Shown one piece after another: positions 1 through 5,938 of a DNA stretch of 14,260 nt. Both the position numbers and the translations under genes were made by a program. The stretch is from Chitinophagales bacterium (GTDB taxonomy: Bacteria > Bacteroidota > Bacteroidia > Chitinophagales > Chitinophagaceae). The notes under the pieces were generated by a model that was not told the DNA's origin, did not search any database, and saw nothing but the letters and a program-made list of their open reading frames with translations. How positions within the stretch are numbered: position 1 is the stretch's first letter; each line of letters starts with the position of its first letter. The stretch lies in contig JAAFHG010000052.1 of NCBI GenBank assembly GCA_013297585.1, positions 1 to 14,260 on the forward strand, written 5' to 3'.

Positions 1-1629
1 ATTGCCAAACATCCACGCATAAAAACGGTATTTGAGCAATGGCAAAGAGATACGACAGCATTAAAATCGAACCTTGCAAAAAATGAGGAATTAAAGCAAG
101 TACTGTTACAAGAAACACCTTGGGTATTAAAAGCAGAGAGTGAAGCCCAACAGCAAAAAAATATTGCCTTGTTGTTTGATGTTGTAAAGATGAGTACGAG
201 TGGTACAACGGCTATTGATAAGCTACAACAACTACAATTACCTAGTGGTGGGTTTACTTGGTTTAAAGGTGGTAGAGAAGATAGATATATCACCAACTAT
301 ATTTTGGCTGGTATTGGTAAATTGAAAAAAATAGATGCCATTACTATCACCAATGCTGCGAAGCTAGAAACCATGATTACTAAGGCTTTGGCGTATTTAG
401 ATGGCGAAATTAAAAACGATTACGAAAGCTTACAGCGTAATAAAGTCAATTTGCAAAAGCAACAAATTACTTCTACGCAAATTCAGTATTTATACATGCG
501 AAGCTTTTTTACCAATGCCATTACACCTACCGAAGCATACAGCTATTACTACAATCAAGCGAAGCAGTTTTGGAATGTTCAGAATACTTATAACACAGCC
601 ATGATTGGGTTGGCTTTGTATCGCAATAACGAGAGGCGTTTTGTAAATGTGAACATACTGCCAGCAATAACGCAAAATGCAGTAGAAGATACGGCAAAAA
701 CTATTGTATATTGGAAAGATAGAAGCATTGGCTTTTGGTATGCCGCACCTATAGAGCACCAAAGTATGATGCTACAACTGCTAGAAGAAGTAGCCAAGCA
801 AGAAAACTTCACAAGTCTATCAACCACTATTCAAGGTGCAAAAAACTGGTTATTGCTTAATAAGCAAACCAATCATTGGCAAACTACCGTTGCTACTGCC
901 GATGCTTGCTATGCGTTATTAAACAATAATAGTGCGTTGGTAAACAATCCACAAGTACGGATTCAATTAGGCAACATGCCTATAAAAATCAATGCTTCAC
1001 AAGCAGGTACAGGCTATATAAAATCAACCATTGAAGGCAGTAAAGTAACCCCGCAAATGGGTAATGTAACGATTACCACTTTTACGCAATCTTCTACATC
1101 CAATCTTCCCCCTTTGGGGGAATTAAAGGGGGCTATCTCTTACGGCAGCCTCTATTGGCAATACTTTGAAGACTTCGATAAAATCACTGCATCTGCATCA
1201 CCATTATCTGTTACAAAGAAATTATTTGTAGAAAAAAATAGCGCCGCAGGCAAAGTATTAATCCCAGTGAATGACAATGATGAATTAAAAGTAGGCGATA
1301 AAGTTGTGATACAATTGGTACTTAAAACCGATAGAGACATGGATTACGTGCATCTAAAAGATACCCGTGCAGCCACTATGGAACCAGTTAATGTTTTAAG
1401 CGAATACAAATATCAGGATGGTTTAGGCTATTATGAAGCCACCAAAGATGCAAGTACCAATTTCTTCTTTAGCAGCATTCGCAAAGGCACTTATGTGTTT
1501 GAGTATCCTGTGTTTATTACGCATGTAGGTACGTTTAGCATTGGTATTGCTAACCTACAATGTATGTATGCACCAGAATTTACAAGTCATAGTAATGGGT
1601 TTAAAATTGTTGTAACGTCTGAACGATGA
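1..1629 (+). CDS. Alpha-2-macroglobulin family protein, C-terminal part (5' end outside window)
   Basis: The frame is open from base 1 to the TGA at 1627-1629, so this is the last ~542 residues of a larger protein; bacterial members usually exceed 1500 residues. The visible part starts in the helical thioester-type domain: ETPWVL near base 112, then LPSGGFTWFKGG and RYITNYILAGIGKL near bases 240-330, which are characteristic of Bacteroidota alpha-2-macroglobulins. The end (GTYVFEYPVFITHVGTFSIG, then the MYAPEF segment) resembles the C-terminal macroglobulin-like domain. Any CxEQ thioester would lie just upstream of the window, so its presence cannot be judged. Family members are envelope proteins thought to trap proteases or act in outer-surface defence; that role is inferred here. 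A G/C-rich repeat is read in frame at 1108-1132. The family call is strong; the molecular role is open. Confidence 0.88.
   Translation: MAKHPRIKTVFEQWQRDTTALKSNLAKNEELKQVLLQETPWVLKAESEAQQQKNIALLFDVVKMSTSGTTAIDKLQQLQLPSGGFTWFKGGREDRYITNYILAGIGKLKKIDAITITNAAKLETMITKALAYLDGEIKNDYESLQRNKVNLQKQQITSTQIQYLYMRSFFTNAITPTEAYSYYYNQAKQFWNVQNTYNTAMIGLALYRNNERRFVNVNILPAITQNAVEDTAKTIVYWKDRSIGFWYAAPIEHQSMMLQLLEEVAKQENFTSLSTTIQGAKNWLLLNKQTNHWQTTVATADACYALLNNNSALVNNPQVRIQLGNMPIKINASQAGTGYIKSTIEGSKVTPQMGNVTITTFTQSSTSNLPPLGELKGAISYGSLYWQYFEDFDKITASASPLSVTKKLFVEKNSAAGKVLIPVNDNDELKVGDKVVIQLVLKTDRDMDYVHLKDTRAATMEPVNVLSEYKYQDGLGYYEATKDASTNFFFSSIRKGTYVFEYPVFITHVGTFSIGIANLQCMYAPEFTSHSNGFKIVVTSER
1108..1132. repeat. 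G/C-rich palindromic repeat inside the alpha-2-macroglobulin gene
   Basis: CCCCC-TTT-GGGGG (1108-1120) is a perfect inverted repeat. CCCCCTTT (1108-1115) can also pair with AAAGGGGG (1125-1132), so two alternative hairpins are possible. The element stands out against AT-rich surroundings and is translated in frame as roughly LPPLGELKG. From memory, similar CCCCCTTTGGGGG-type elements are dispersed in Bacteroidota genomes; copy number here cannot be checked from one window. Confidence 0.6.
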
Positions 1630-1664
1630 TTTTGTAGGATTTTAGAGATGTAAGATAAAACATT

Positions 1665-1694
1665 GAACACGGAACTTAAAATTGCTTCGTGTTC
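1665..1694 (+). terminator. Possible terminator after the alpha-2-macroglobulin gene
   Basis: GAACACGGA (1665-1673) pairs with TTCGTGTTC (1686-1694) over 9 bp with one G-T wobble and a 12-nt loop, 35 bp after the stop codon. The sequence that follows is T-rich but broken by G and A, so the terminator is only moderately convincing. Confidence 0.4.
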
Positions 1695-1729
1695 TTTGTA
1701 TACTTTGTTTCTTTGTGTGAAATTTTACA

Positions 1730-2788
1730 ATGACTTACGACTATATAATTGTTGGCCAAGGTGTTGCAGGTACTTTTTTAAGTTGGCAACTATTGCAAGC
1801 TGGCAAAACGGTATTGGTAATAGATGAAGCTAAACCATTTACTGCATCTAAAGTAGCTAGCGGGGTGATTAATCCGGTTACTGGCAGGCGCATTGTACGC
1901 ACTTGGATGATTGAAACATTGTTACCATTTGCACTAGATGCTTATACTATTTTGGGTGAGCAACTTGGGGTTAATTTGATAGAACAAATAAATATCCTCG
2001 ACTTTCATCCCACGCCACAAATGATGCTGGCTTTTAAAGAGCGGTTGCCAGTTGAAAGTGACTATTTGCGAGTGCCTACAAACGAAGCTGCGTATCAGCA
2101 GTACTTTAGTGTAACATTTGGTATTGGTGAAATTAATCCTTGTTACTTGGTAGATTTAAGAACAATGATTGTAGTTTGGCGTAATTATTTGAAAGCACAA
2201 AATGCTTTACTAGAAACTACATTCAACATTGATGAACTTAAAACTCAGAACCTAGAACTGATAACCTACAACGGTTACAATGCTAAAGCTATCATTTTTG
2301 CTGATGGTGCTGCGGGTTCAGATAATCCTTACTTCTATTTATTGCCTTATGCAAAAAACAAAGGGCAAGCTATCATAGCTGAAATACCAGATTTACCTCG
2401 AACCAATATCTATAAACAAGGCATTACTTTGGTGCCTTGGCAAGATAATTTATGGTGGATTGGTTCTACCTACGAGTGGGATTTTAAAGATCTTGAACCT
2501 TCGGTAGATTTTAGAAATAAAGTAGAATCACAATTAAAGCATTGGTTAAAACTGCCGTATAAAATTGTAGATCATTTCGCTTCAGAAAGGCCAGCCAACT
2601 TAGAGCGCCGGCCATTTGTAGGTATGCATCCTGTGCATACAAATATTGGTGTGTTTAATGGCATGGGTACAAAAGGTTGTTCTTTATCGCCCTATTTTGC
2701 TAAACAATTTACCGATGCTTTGGTGCATCAAGCAGCTATTAATCCATTAGCAGATGTGAAGCGTTTTACAAAAATCTTGAGTAGATAA
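1730..2788 (+). CDS. FAD-dependent oxidoreductase (DAO-type fold)
   Basis: The 352-residue protein opens with a dinucleotide-binding beta-alpha-beta unit: YIIVGQGVAG (GxGxxG at residues 9-14), closed by the acidic residue in VLVIDE near residue 32. This is the FAD site of the glycine/D-amino-acid oxidase-like superfamily. Later landmarks are FADGAAG (190-196), ERPANLERRPFVG (286-298) and the C-terminal GMGTKGCSLSPYFA (311-324), where such enzymes close over the flavin. There is no signal peptide, so it should be cytoplasmic. The substrate cannot be read from sequence; amines, amino acids or modified tRNA side chains are family possibilities only. It lies 100 bp after the alpha-2-macroglobulin gene and 47 bp before a small membrane-protein gene. 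The ATG at 1730 places the FAD motif at the usual distance from the N-terminus. Confidence 0.85.
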   Translation: MTYDYIIVGQGVAGTFLSWQLLQAGKTVLVIDEAKPFTASKVASGVINPVTGRRIVRTWMIETLLPFALDAYTILGEQLGVNLIEQINILDFHPTPQMMLAFKERLPVESDYLRVPTNEAAYQQYFSVTFGIGEINPCYLVDLRTMIVVWRNYLKAQNALLETTFNIDELKTQNLELITYNGYNAKAIIFADGAAGSDNPYFYLLPYAKNKGQAIIAEIPDLPRTNIYKQGITLVPWQDNLWWIGSTYEWDFKDLEPSVDFRNKVESQLKHWLKLPYKIVDHFASERPANLERRPFVGMHPVHTNIGVFNGMGTKGCSLSPYFAKQFTDALVHQAAINPLADVKRFTKILSR

Positions 2789-2808
2789 TTATCAGTTTGT
2801 TATCTTTC
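2777..2808 (+). promoter_or_regulatory. Candidate Bacteroidota-type promoter ahead of the small membrane protein
   Basis: TATCTTTC (2801-2808) matches the -7 consensus TAnnTTTG at all but the last base. A TTG at 2777-2779 lies 21 bp upstream, close to the expected -33 spacing. It overlaps the end of the oxidoreductase gene and would place transcript starts about 20 bp before the ATG at 2836. Pattern match only. Confidence 0.3.
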
Positions 2809-2835
2809 ATTTTTGTAACCAAAACTTAACATAGA

Positions 2836-3246
2836 ATGAGTAAATCTGCTACGCAGCGAGAAGATTTGTACCACATACCGAAGCAATATAGAAAAATGGA
2901 AAACCTTCACATTGTATTTTGGTTGTTTAAAGATGTTGCTTGGTGTATGGTATGGAAGCCTTTGGCTATAGTAATGATTATACCAACCTTACTTATTTCT
3001 ATGATAATTACTTGGCGCACCAAACATATCGTGGCCGAACTTTGTCACAATTTTGCCATCACAGTTTGGATCTCTGCTAACTCTTATTGGATGATTAGCG
3101 AGTTTGCTGGTATTGATACTAAACCATTGTTTAACAACTATACGTATAAGCATTTGGCTATTATACCATTTACAATAGGCATACTCATTTTGGCCTACTA
3201 TTATTTGTGGTATACACCAAAGCATAAGCACGTGTCGCAGTCATAA
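2836..3246 (+). CDS. Small multi-pass membrane protein of unknown function
   Basis: The 136-residue protein has a short polar N-terminus (about residues 1-22) and hydrophobic stretches near 24-40, 42-60, 70-88 and 107-126, consistent with three or four inner-membrane helices, and ends in a basic, His-rich tail (PKHKHVSQS). The segment KMENLHIVFWLFKDVAWC and the phrase ANSYWMISEF resemble a conserved Bacteroidota membrane protein of unknown role that I recognise only by style. No catalytic motif, transporter signature or metal site is evident. It sits between the oxidoreductase and the GLPGLI-like gene on the same strand, with gaps of 47 and 75 bp, and may have its own promoter. No function is proposed. 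Confidence 0.75.
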   Translation: MSKSATQREDLYHIPKQYRKMENLHIVFWLFKDVAWCMVWKPLAIVMIIPTLLISMIITWRTKHIVAELCHNFAITVWISANSYWMISEFAGIDTKPLFNNYTYKHLAIIPFTIGILILAYYYLWYTPKHKHVSQS

Positions 3247-3321
3247 GGTTTTGTTATGTATCAATGGTAAAGTACACAACTTGCCGTTAATTGGTTAATC
3301 TTGTACTGATAAATATAAAAT

Positions 3322-3960
3322 ATGAGGTTGTTTTTGGGTTTTATAATCGCATTATTAGTAAACACTTTTGCAGTTGCTCAGCAGCAGCGTGTAGTGGCAG
3401 AATGTACTATTGTGTATGCTATGTCAGTTGATTCTACCTCTAACGATACATCTTTATCAGACAATTTAAAATCTGCTACAAAAACTATTTACATAAAAGG
3501 CAACAATTCTAGAGTTGATATTGCGAGTACTGCTTTTGCACAATCTATTTTTTACGATAAAGCTAAAAGCAGTGCCATTGTTATAAGAGAAATCGGTAGC
3601 AATAAGTTCATTACAAAATTAGATAGTGAACAGTGGCTGCAAGAGAAGCAAGAGTTTGATAGTATGGTAACGATTATTACCAAAGACACTAGAAAGATAT
3701 TGGGTTACGATTGTAAAAAGGCGGAGCTGCAATTAAAAAATGGTAAAATATATACGGTATTTTTTACGCCTACATTATTGCCTTCTGTAAGGGAGATTGA
3801 TTATGAATTTAAAGATATTCCTGGTTTAGTGCTTGCTTACCAAGTAGCATCGCCTAGTGGCAAAAAAATAAATTACACAGCTACAAAATTCAACCTTAGC
3901 CCTGTGCCAGCATCAAAGTTTGATGTGCCTAAAAGTGGATATAGAGTACTTGGTAGGTAG
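3322..3960 (+). CDS. Secreted GLPGLI-family-like protein
   Basis: The 212-residue product begins with a signal peptide: MR, a hydrophobic core FLGFIIALLVNTF, and a likely cleavage after AVA (residue 19) before QQQ. The rest is beta-rich. ILGYDCKKAELQL (126-138) followed by a short strand and DIPGLVLAYQV (165-175) matches the layout of the Bacteroidota GLPGLI family, whose namesake motif appears here as the variant DIPGLV. DUF4412-like proteins share a similar GxxCxKA pattern and are the main alternative. It is probably periplasmic or attached to the cell surface; the family has no settled biochemical role. It converges on the next gene, with only 5 bp between the stop codons, and no separate terminator is visible there. 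Confidence 0.75.
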   Translation: MRLFLGFIIALLVNTFAVAQQQRVVAECTIVYAMSVDSTSNDTSLSDNLKSATKTIYIKGNNSRVDIASTAFAQSIFYDKAKSSAIVIREIGSNKFITKLDSEQWLQEKQEFDSMVTIITKDTRKILGYDCKKAELQLKNGKIYTVFFTPTLLPSVREIDYEFKDIPGLVLAYQVASPSGKKINYTATKFNLSPVPASKFDVPKSGYRVLGR

Positions 3961-3965
3961 ATATT

Positions 3966-4319
3966 TTAATTAACAGGTGCAGTAGGGGTTTTGAACTTAG
4001 GCACTTTTACCTTAAACTTATAAGGCATAATGTAAGTTGTATTACCTCTGTTGTAGTACAGTAAAGAATTGATTTCTAAACCTGTTGGTGTAGCTTTTTG
4101 CGCAAGTACATCACTGCCTTTAAACTGTAAGTTTAATTTCATTGACGATAATGATAAGGTGCGATGTGACAAAAGACTTAGATTTTTGAGAGAATACTTA
4201 TTGCCTTTATTTTTATCATCACTAATACCAGAAAAACTAATAGACGCAAGTGCAACCTGAACACTTAGAGCAAGTGTGCTGGCAACAATCAGTTTTTTTA
4301 TGTGTCTATTTAGTTTCAC
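3966..4319 (-). CDS. Small secreted hypothetical protein with a GTG start
   Basis: The 117-residue product has a signal peptide: positively charged start (KLNRHIKK), hydrophobic core LIVASTLALSVQVALA, and probable cleavage after ALA near residue 25. The mature part is short, basic and strand-like, ending in a Lys/Pro-rich tail (FKVKVPKFKTPTAPVN). I do not recognise a family. The start is GTG at 4317-4319; a TAA codon lies immediately upstream in frame (4320-4322) and no in-frame ATG lies ahead of the signal peptide, so the start cannot move upstream. It is divergent from efp and shares a 191-bp intergenic region with it. A strong -7 box ends only five bases before the GTG, so the mRNA may be leaderless or nearly so. 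Confidence 0.7.
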   Translation of the reverse strand: MKLNRHIKKLIVASTLALSVQVALASISFSGISDDKNKGNKYSLKNLSLLSHRTLSLSSMKLNLQFKGSDVLAQKATPTGLEINSLLYYNRGNTTYIMPYKFKVKVPKFKTPTAPVN

Positions 4320-4324
4320 TTATG

Positions 4325-4357
4325 CAAAAGTAGTATTATTTCTTAAATATAACCCAA
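4325..4357 (-). promoter_or_regulatory. Promoter of the small secreted protein (TACTTTTG -7 box)
   Basis: On the minus strand TACTTTTG (4332 down to 4325) is an exact match to TAnnTTTG. A TTG (4357-4355) lies 22 bp upstream as a possible -33 element. The box ends five bases before the GTG start, so transcription should begin at or very near the start codon. Confidence 0.55.
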
Positions 4358-4365
4358 TTTTTTTC

Positions 4366-4396
4366 GGTAGATACCATTATTAACGGGGTAAATACC
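4366..4396. promoter_or_regulatory. Paired operator-like sites GGTAnnTACC, 21 bp apart
   Basis: GGTAGATACC (4366-4375) and GGTAAATACC (4387-4396) are identical at 9 of 10 positions. Each has dyad symmetry with half-sites GGTA/TACC and a 2-bp centre. Their start-to-start distance is 21 bp, about two helical turns, so a bound regulator would face the same side. They lie upstream of the minus-strand promoter at activator-like distance and roughly 100 bp upstream of the efp promoter. The regulator is unknown. Confidence 0.4.
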
Positions 4397-4480
4397 TTTT
4401 TGTTACAAAAGAGACATAATTTATTTTGTGTGCTGCCTGTGCTATAAAAAAGTGCAATGATTTTTTCCATAAGCAATCCC

Positions 4481-4488
4481 TACTTTTG
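4481..4488 (+). promoter_or_regulatory. efp promoter -7 box
   Basis: TACTTTTG is an exact match to the Bacteroidota TAnnTTTG -7 element and lies 22 bp before the efp ATG at 4511. No good TTG -33 element was seen at the usual distance. The box lies downstream of an in-frame ATG at 4457, which argues that 4511 is the real start. Confidence 0.55.
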
Positions 4489-4510
4489 CCAATCTAAAAT
4501 TAAATACAAA

Positions 4511-5077
4511 ATGGCATCAACATCAGACATAAGCCGCGGCATGATTTTAAAGCTAGATGGCAGCTTATATAGTGTAGTAGAATTTGGCGAAAATAAAACA
4601 GCACGTGCTGCTGCTAAAGTTTGGGCAAAATTAAAAGGCGTTGATAACAAGCGCAGCATTGAAAAAACTTGGAACAGTGGTGAAACTGTTTACCCAATTA
4701 GAGTTGAAAAAAAGGCGTTTCAATACTTATATAAAGATGAAACTGGTTTTAACTTAATGAACAACGAAACCTTTGAGCAAATTGTACTTGGCGAAGAAAT
4801 GATTGATTCTCCACAATTTTTAAAAGATGGTGCCGAAGTATCTGTGTTTATTAATACTGAAACGGAATTGCCAATTGGTGCTGAATTGCCAGAAAAAATT
4901 GTTGTACTTATTACTTATTGCGAGCCTGGTTTACGTGGCGATACTGCAACACGTGCAACTAAACCTGCTACTATAGATACTGGTGCTACTGTAAATGTGC
5001 CATTGTTTGTAGAAGAAGGTGAATTGATTCGAATTAACACCAAAACTGGTGATTATGTAGAAAGAGTAAAAGCATAA
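4511..5077 (+). CDS. efp: Translation elongation factor P, Arg32 type
   Basis: EF-P binds ribosomes stalled on consecutive prolines and promotes peptide bond formation. From the ATG at 4511 the protein is 188 residues, the normal family length, with the three beta-barrel domains: KOW-like N-terminal domain (1-65), middle domain (66-128, containing QYLYKDETGF) and C-terminal OB domain with EPGLRGDTATRATKPAT (138-154) and VPLFVEEGELI. An upstream in-frame ATG at 4457 would add 18 residues not found in the family and would precede the promoter box. The modification loop is unusual: instead of the common PGKG, it reads NKTARAAAKV (28-37), with Arg at position 32. This resembles the NKSGRNAA loop of EF-Ps rhamnosylated on Arg32 more than the lysine type. 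No modifying-enzyme gene is in the window. The gene has its own promoter and terminator and appears monocistronic. Confidence 0.96.
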   Translation: MASTSDISRGMILKLDGSLYSVVEFGENKTARAAAKVWAKLKGVDNKRSIEKTWNSGETVYPIRVEKKAFQYLYKDETGFNLMNNETFEQIVLGEEMIDSPQFLKDGAEVSVFINTETELPIGAELPEKIVVLITYCEPGLRGDTATRATKPATIDTGATVNVPLFVEEGELIRINTKTGDYVERVKA

Positions 5078-5094
5078 GCTGTAAAATATTAGTG

Positions 5095-5133
5095 TACAAA
5101 TGGAGCAATTGCAATTGCTCCATTTGTATTTTT
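5095..5133 (+). terminator. efp terminator built on a 34-bp perfect palindrome
   Basis: Bases 5095-5128 form a perfect palindrome centred on GC at 5111-5112 (outer half TACAAATGGAGCAATT), giving a long stem 17 bp after the efp stop and followed by TTTTT at 5129-5133. This is a strong intrinsic terminator. Confidence 0.85.
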
Positions 5134-5152
5134 AGGAACTATTCGTTTTGCC

Positions 5153-5208
5153 AAAAAAGGCCGTTTTTCATTAAAAAACGTTCAAAAAAAGGTTTTTTTA
5201 TAAAAAAA
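5153..5208. other. Phased A/T-tracts (probable bent DNA) upstream of accB
   Basis: Six homopolymer tracts of 5-7 bases occur at 5153-5158 (A), 5164-5168 (T), 5173-5178 (A), 5184-5190 (A), 5193-5199 (T) and 5202-5208 (A). Their centres are spaced about 9-11.5 bp, close to one helical turn, the arrangement known to give intrinsic curvature. The tract lies 109 bp before the accB start. A near-match -7 element (TATTTTG, 5234-5240, one base short of consensus) follows it. Confidence 0.5.
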
Positions 5209-5317
5209 GTGGGTGTTTCTATCAAAATATGGCTATTTTGCCGCCTCTTATAAATTAAGTTAGAATAGAAAAAACAATCGATTAAACGATTACTTCCTTA
5301 ACAAAAAAATTCTTCTT

Positions 5318-5800
5318 ATGGACTTAAAGCAAATTCACGATTTAATTAAGATCATCAACAAAAGCAATATTGGCGAGATTAGTATAGAAGATAAAGATGG
5401 TAAGGTAACCATAAAACAAAAAGAAGAACCAGTAGTTACAGTTGCAGCCGCACCGCAACACGTGTATAATGTAGCTCCGGCAGCCGCCCCTGCATCTGTA
5501 TTAGCTTCAGCCCCTCAACCAGCCGCCGCCTCTGCACCAGCCGCCCCTAAAGCAGATAATTTAATTACAATAAAAAGCCCAATGATTGGTACTTTTTATC
5601 GTAGACCATCACCAGACAAACCAAATTTTGCAGAAATAGGTACAGAAATAGTTGCTGGAAAAACCATCTGCATTATTGAAGCCATGAAATTATTCAACGA
5701 AATTGAAGCTGAAATCAGCGGTATCGTTGTTAAAATATTAGTAGAAGATAATAGCCCTGTAGAATACGATCAACCGTTATTCTTGGTTGAACCTAATTAA
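5318..5800 (+). CDS. accB: Biotin carboxyl carrier protein of acetyl-CoA carboxylase
   Basis: This is the carrier subunit of acetyl-CoA carboxylase: its biotin is carboxylated by AccC and the carboxyl group is passed to acetyl-CoA, making malonyl-CoA for fatty acid synthesis. The 160-residue protein has the expected order: an N-terminal segment MDLKQIHDLIKIINKSNIGEI, a flexible Ala/Pro-rich linker (about 43-77), then the biotinyl domain (82-160). The biotin site EAMKLFNEIEAE is present with Lys124 as the predicted biotinylated residue, and the thumb-like segment SPMIGTFYRRPSPDKPNF (87-104) is typical of bacterial BCCP. Length is close to the family norm. accC follows 138 bp later on the same strand with no terminator between, so the two are probably co-transcribed. 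The carboxyltransferase genes accA and accD are not in the window. Confidence 0.96.
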   Translation: MDLKQIHDLIKIINKSNIGEISIEDKDGKVTIKQKEEPVVTVAAAPQHVYNVAPAAAPASVLASAPQPAAASAPAAPKADNLITIKSPMIGTFYRRPSPDKPNFAEIGTEIVAGKTICIIEAMKLFNEIEAEISGIVVKILVEDNSPVEYDQPLFLVEPN

Positions 5801-5938
5801 TTATTAATGCAAAGTAACGTGAGGGGAATTAAGTAGTGCGTCTACCTGTTTTGCTATGTTGCTATGGTTTTTATTTTTTGATGTTCCGTTGTTTCTAATG
5901 CCTACATCATCAAATTATCTCATTATCAAATTAAACAA

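Noticed and set aside
2241..2268. Repeat-like AACTCAGAACCTAGAACTG text inside the oxidoreductase gene as a second in-frame repeat
   Set aside because: The peptide length around it fits the family's strand pattern and no strong symmetry is present.
4457..4510. Upstream in-frame ATG extending efp by 18 residues
   Set aside because: The extension (MIFSISNPYF...) has no match to the EF-P N-terminus, and the -7 promoter box at 4481-4488 lies inside it; MASTSD at 4511 gives the standard 188 residues.
5276..5291. Inverted repeat AATCG/CGATT ahead of accB as a possible operator
   Set aside because: Only 5-bp arms in AT-rich sequence; expected by chance.
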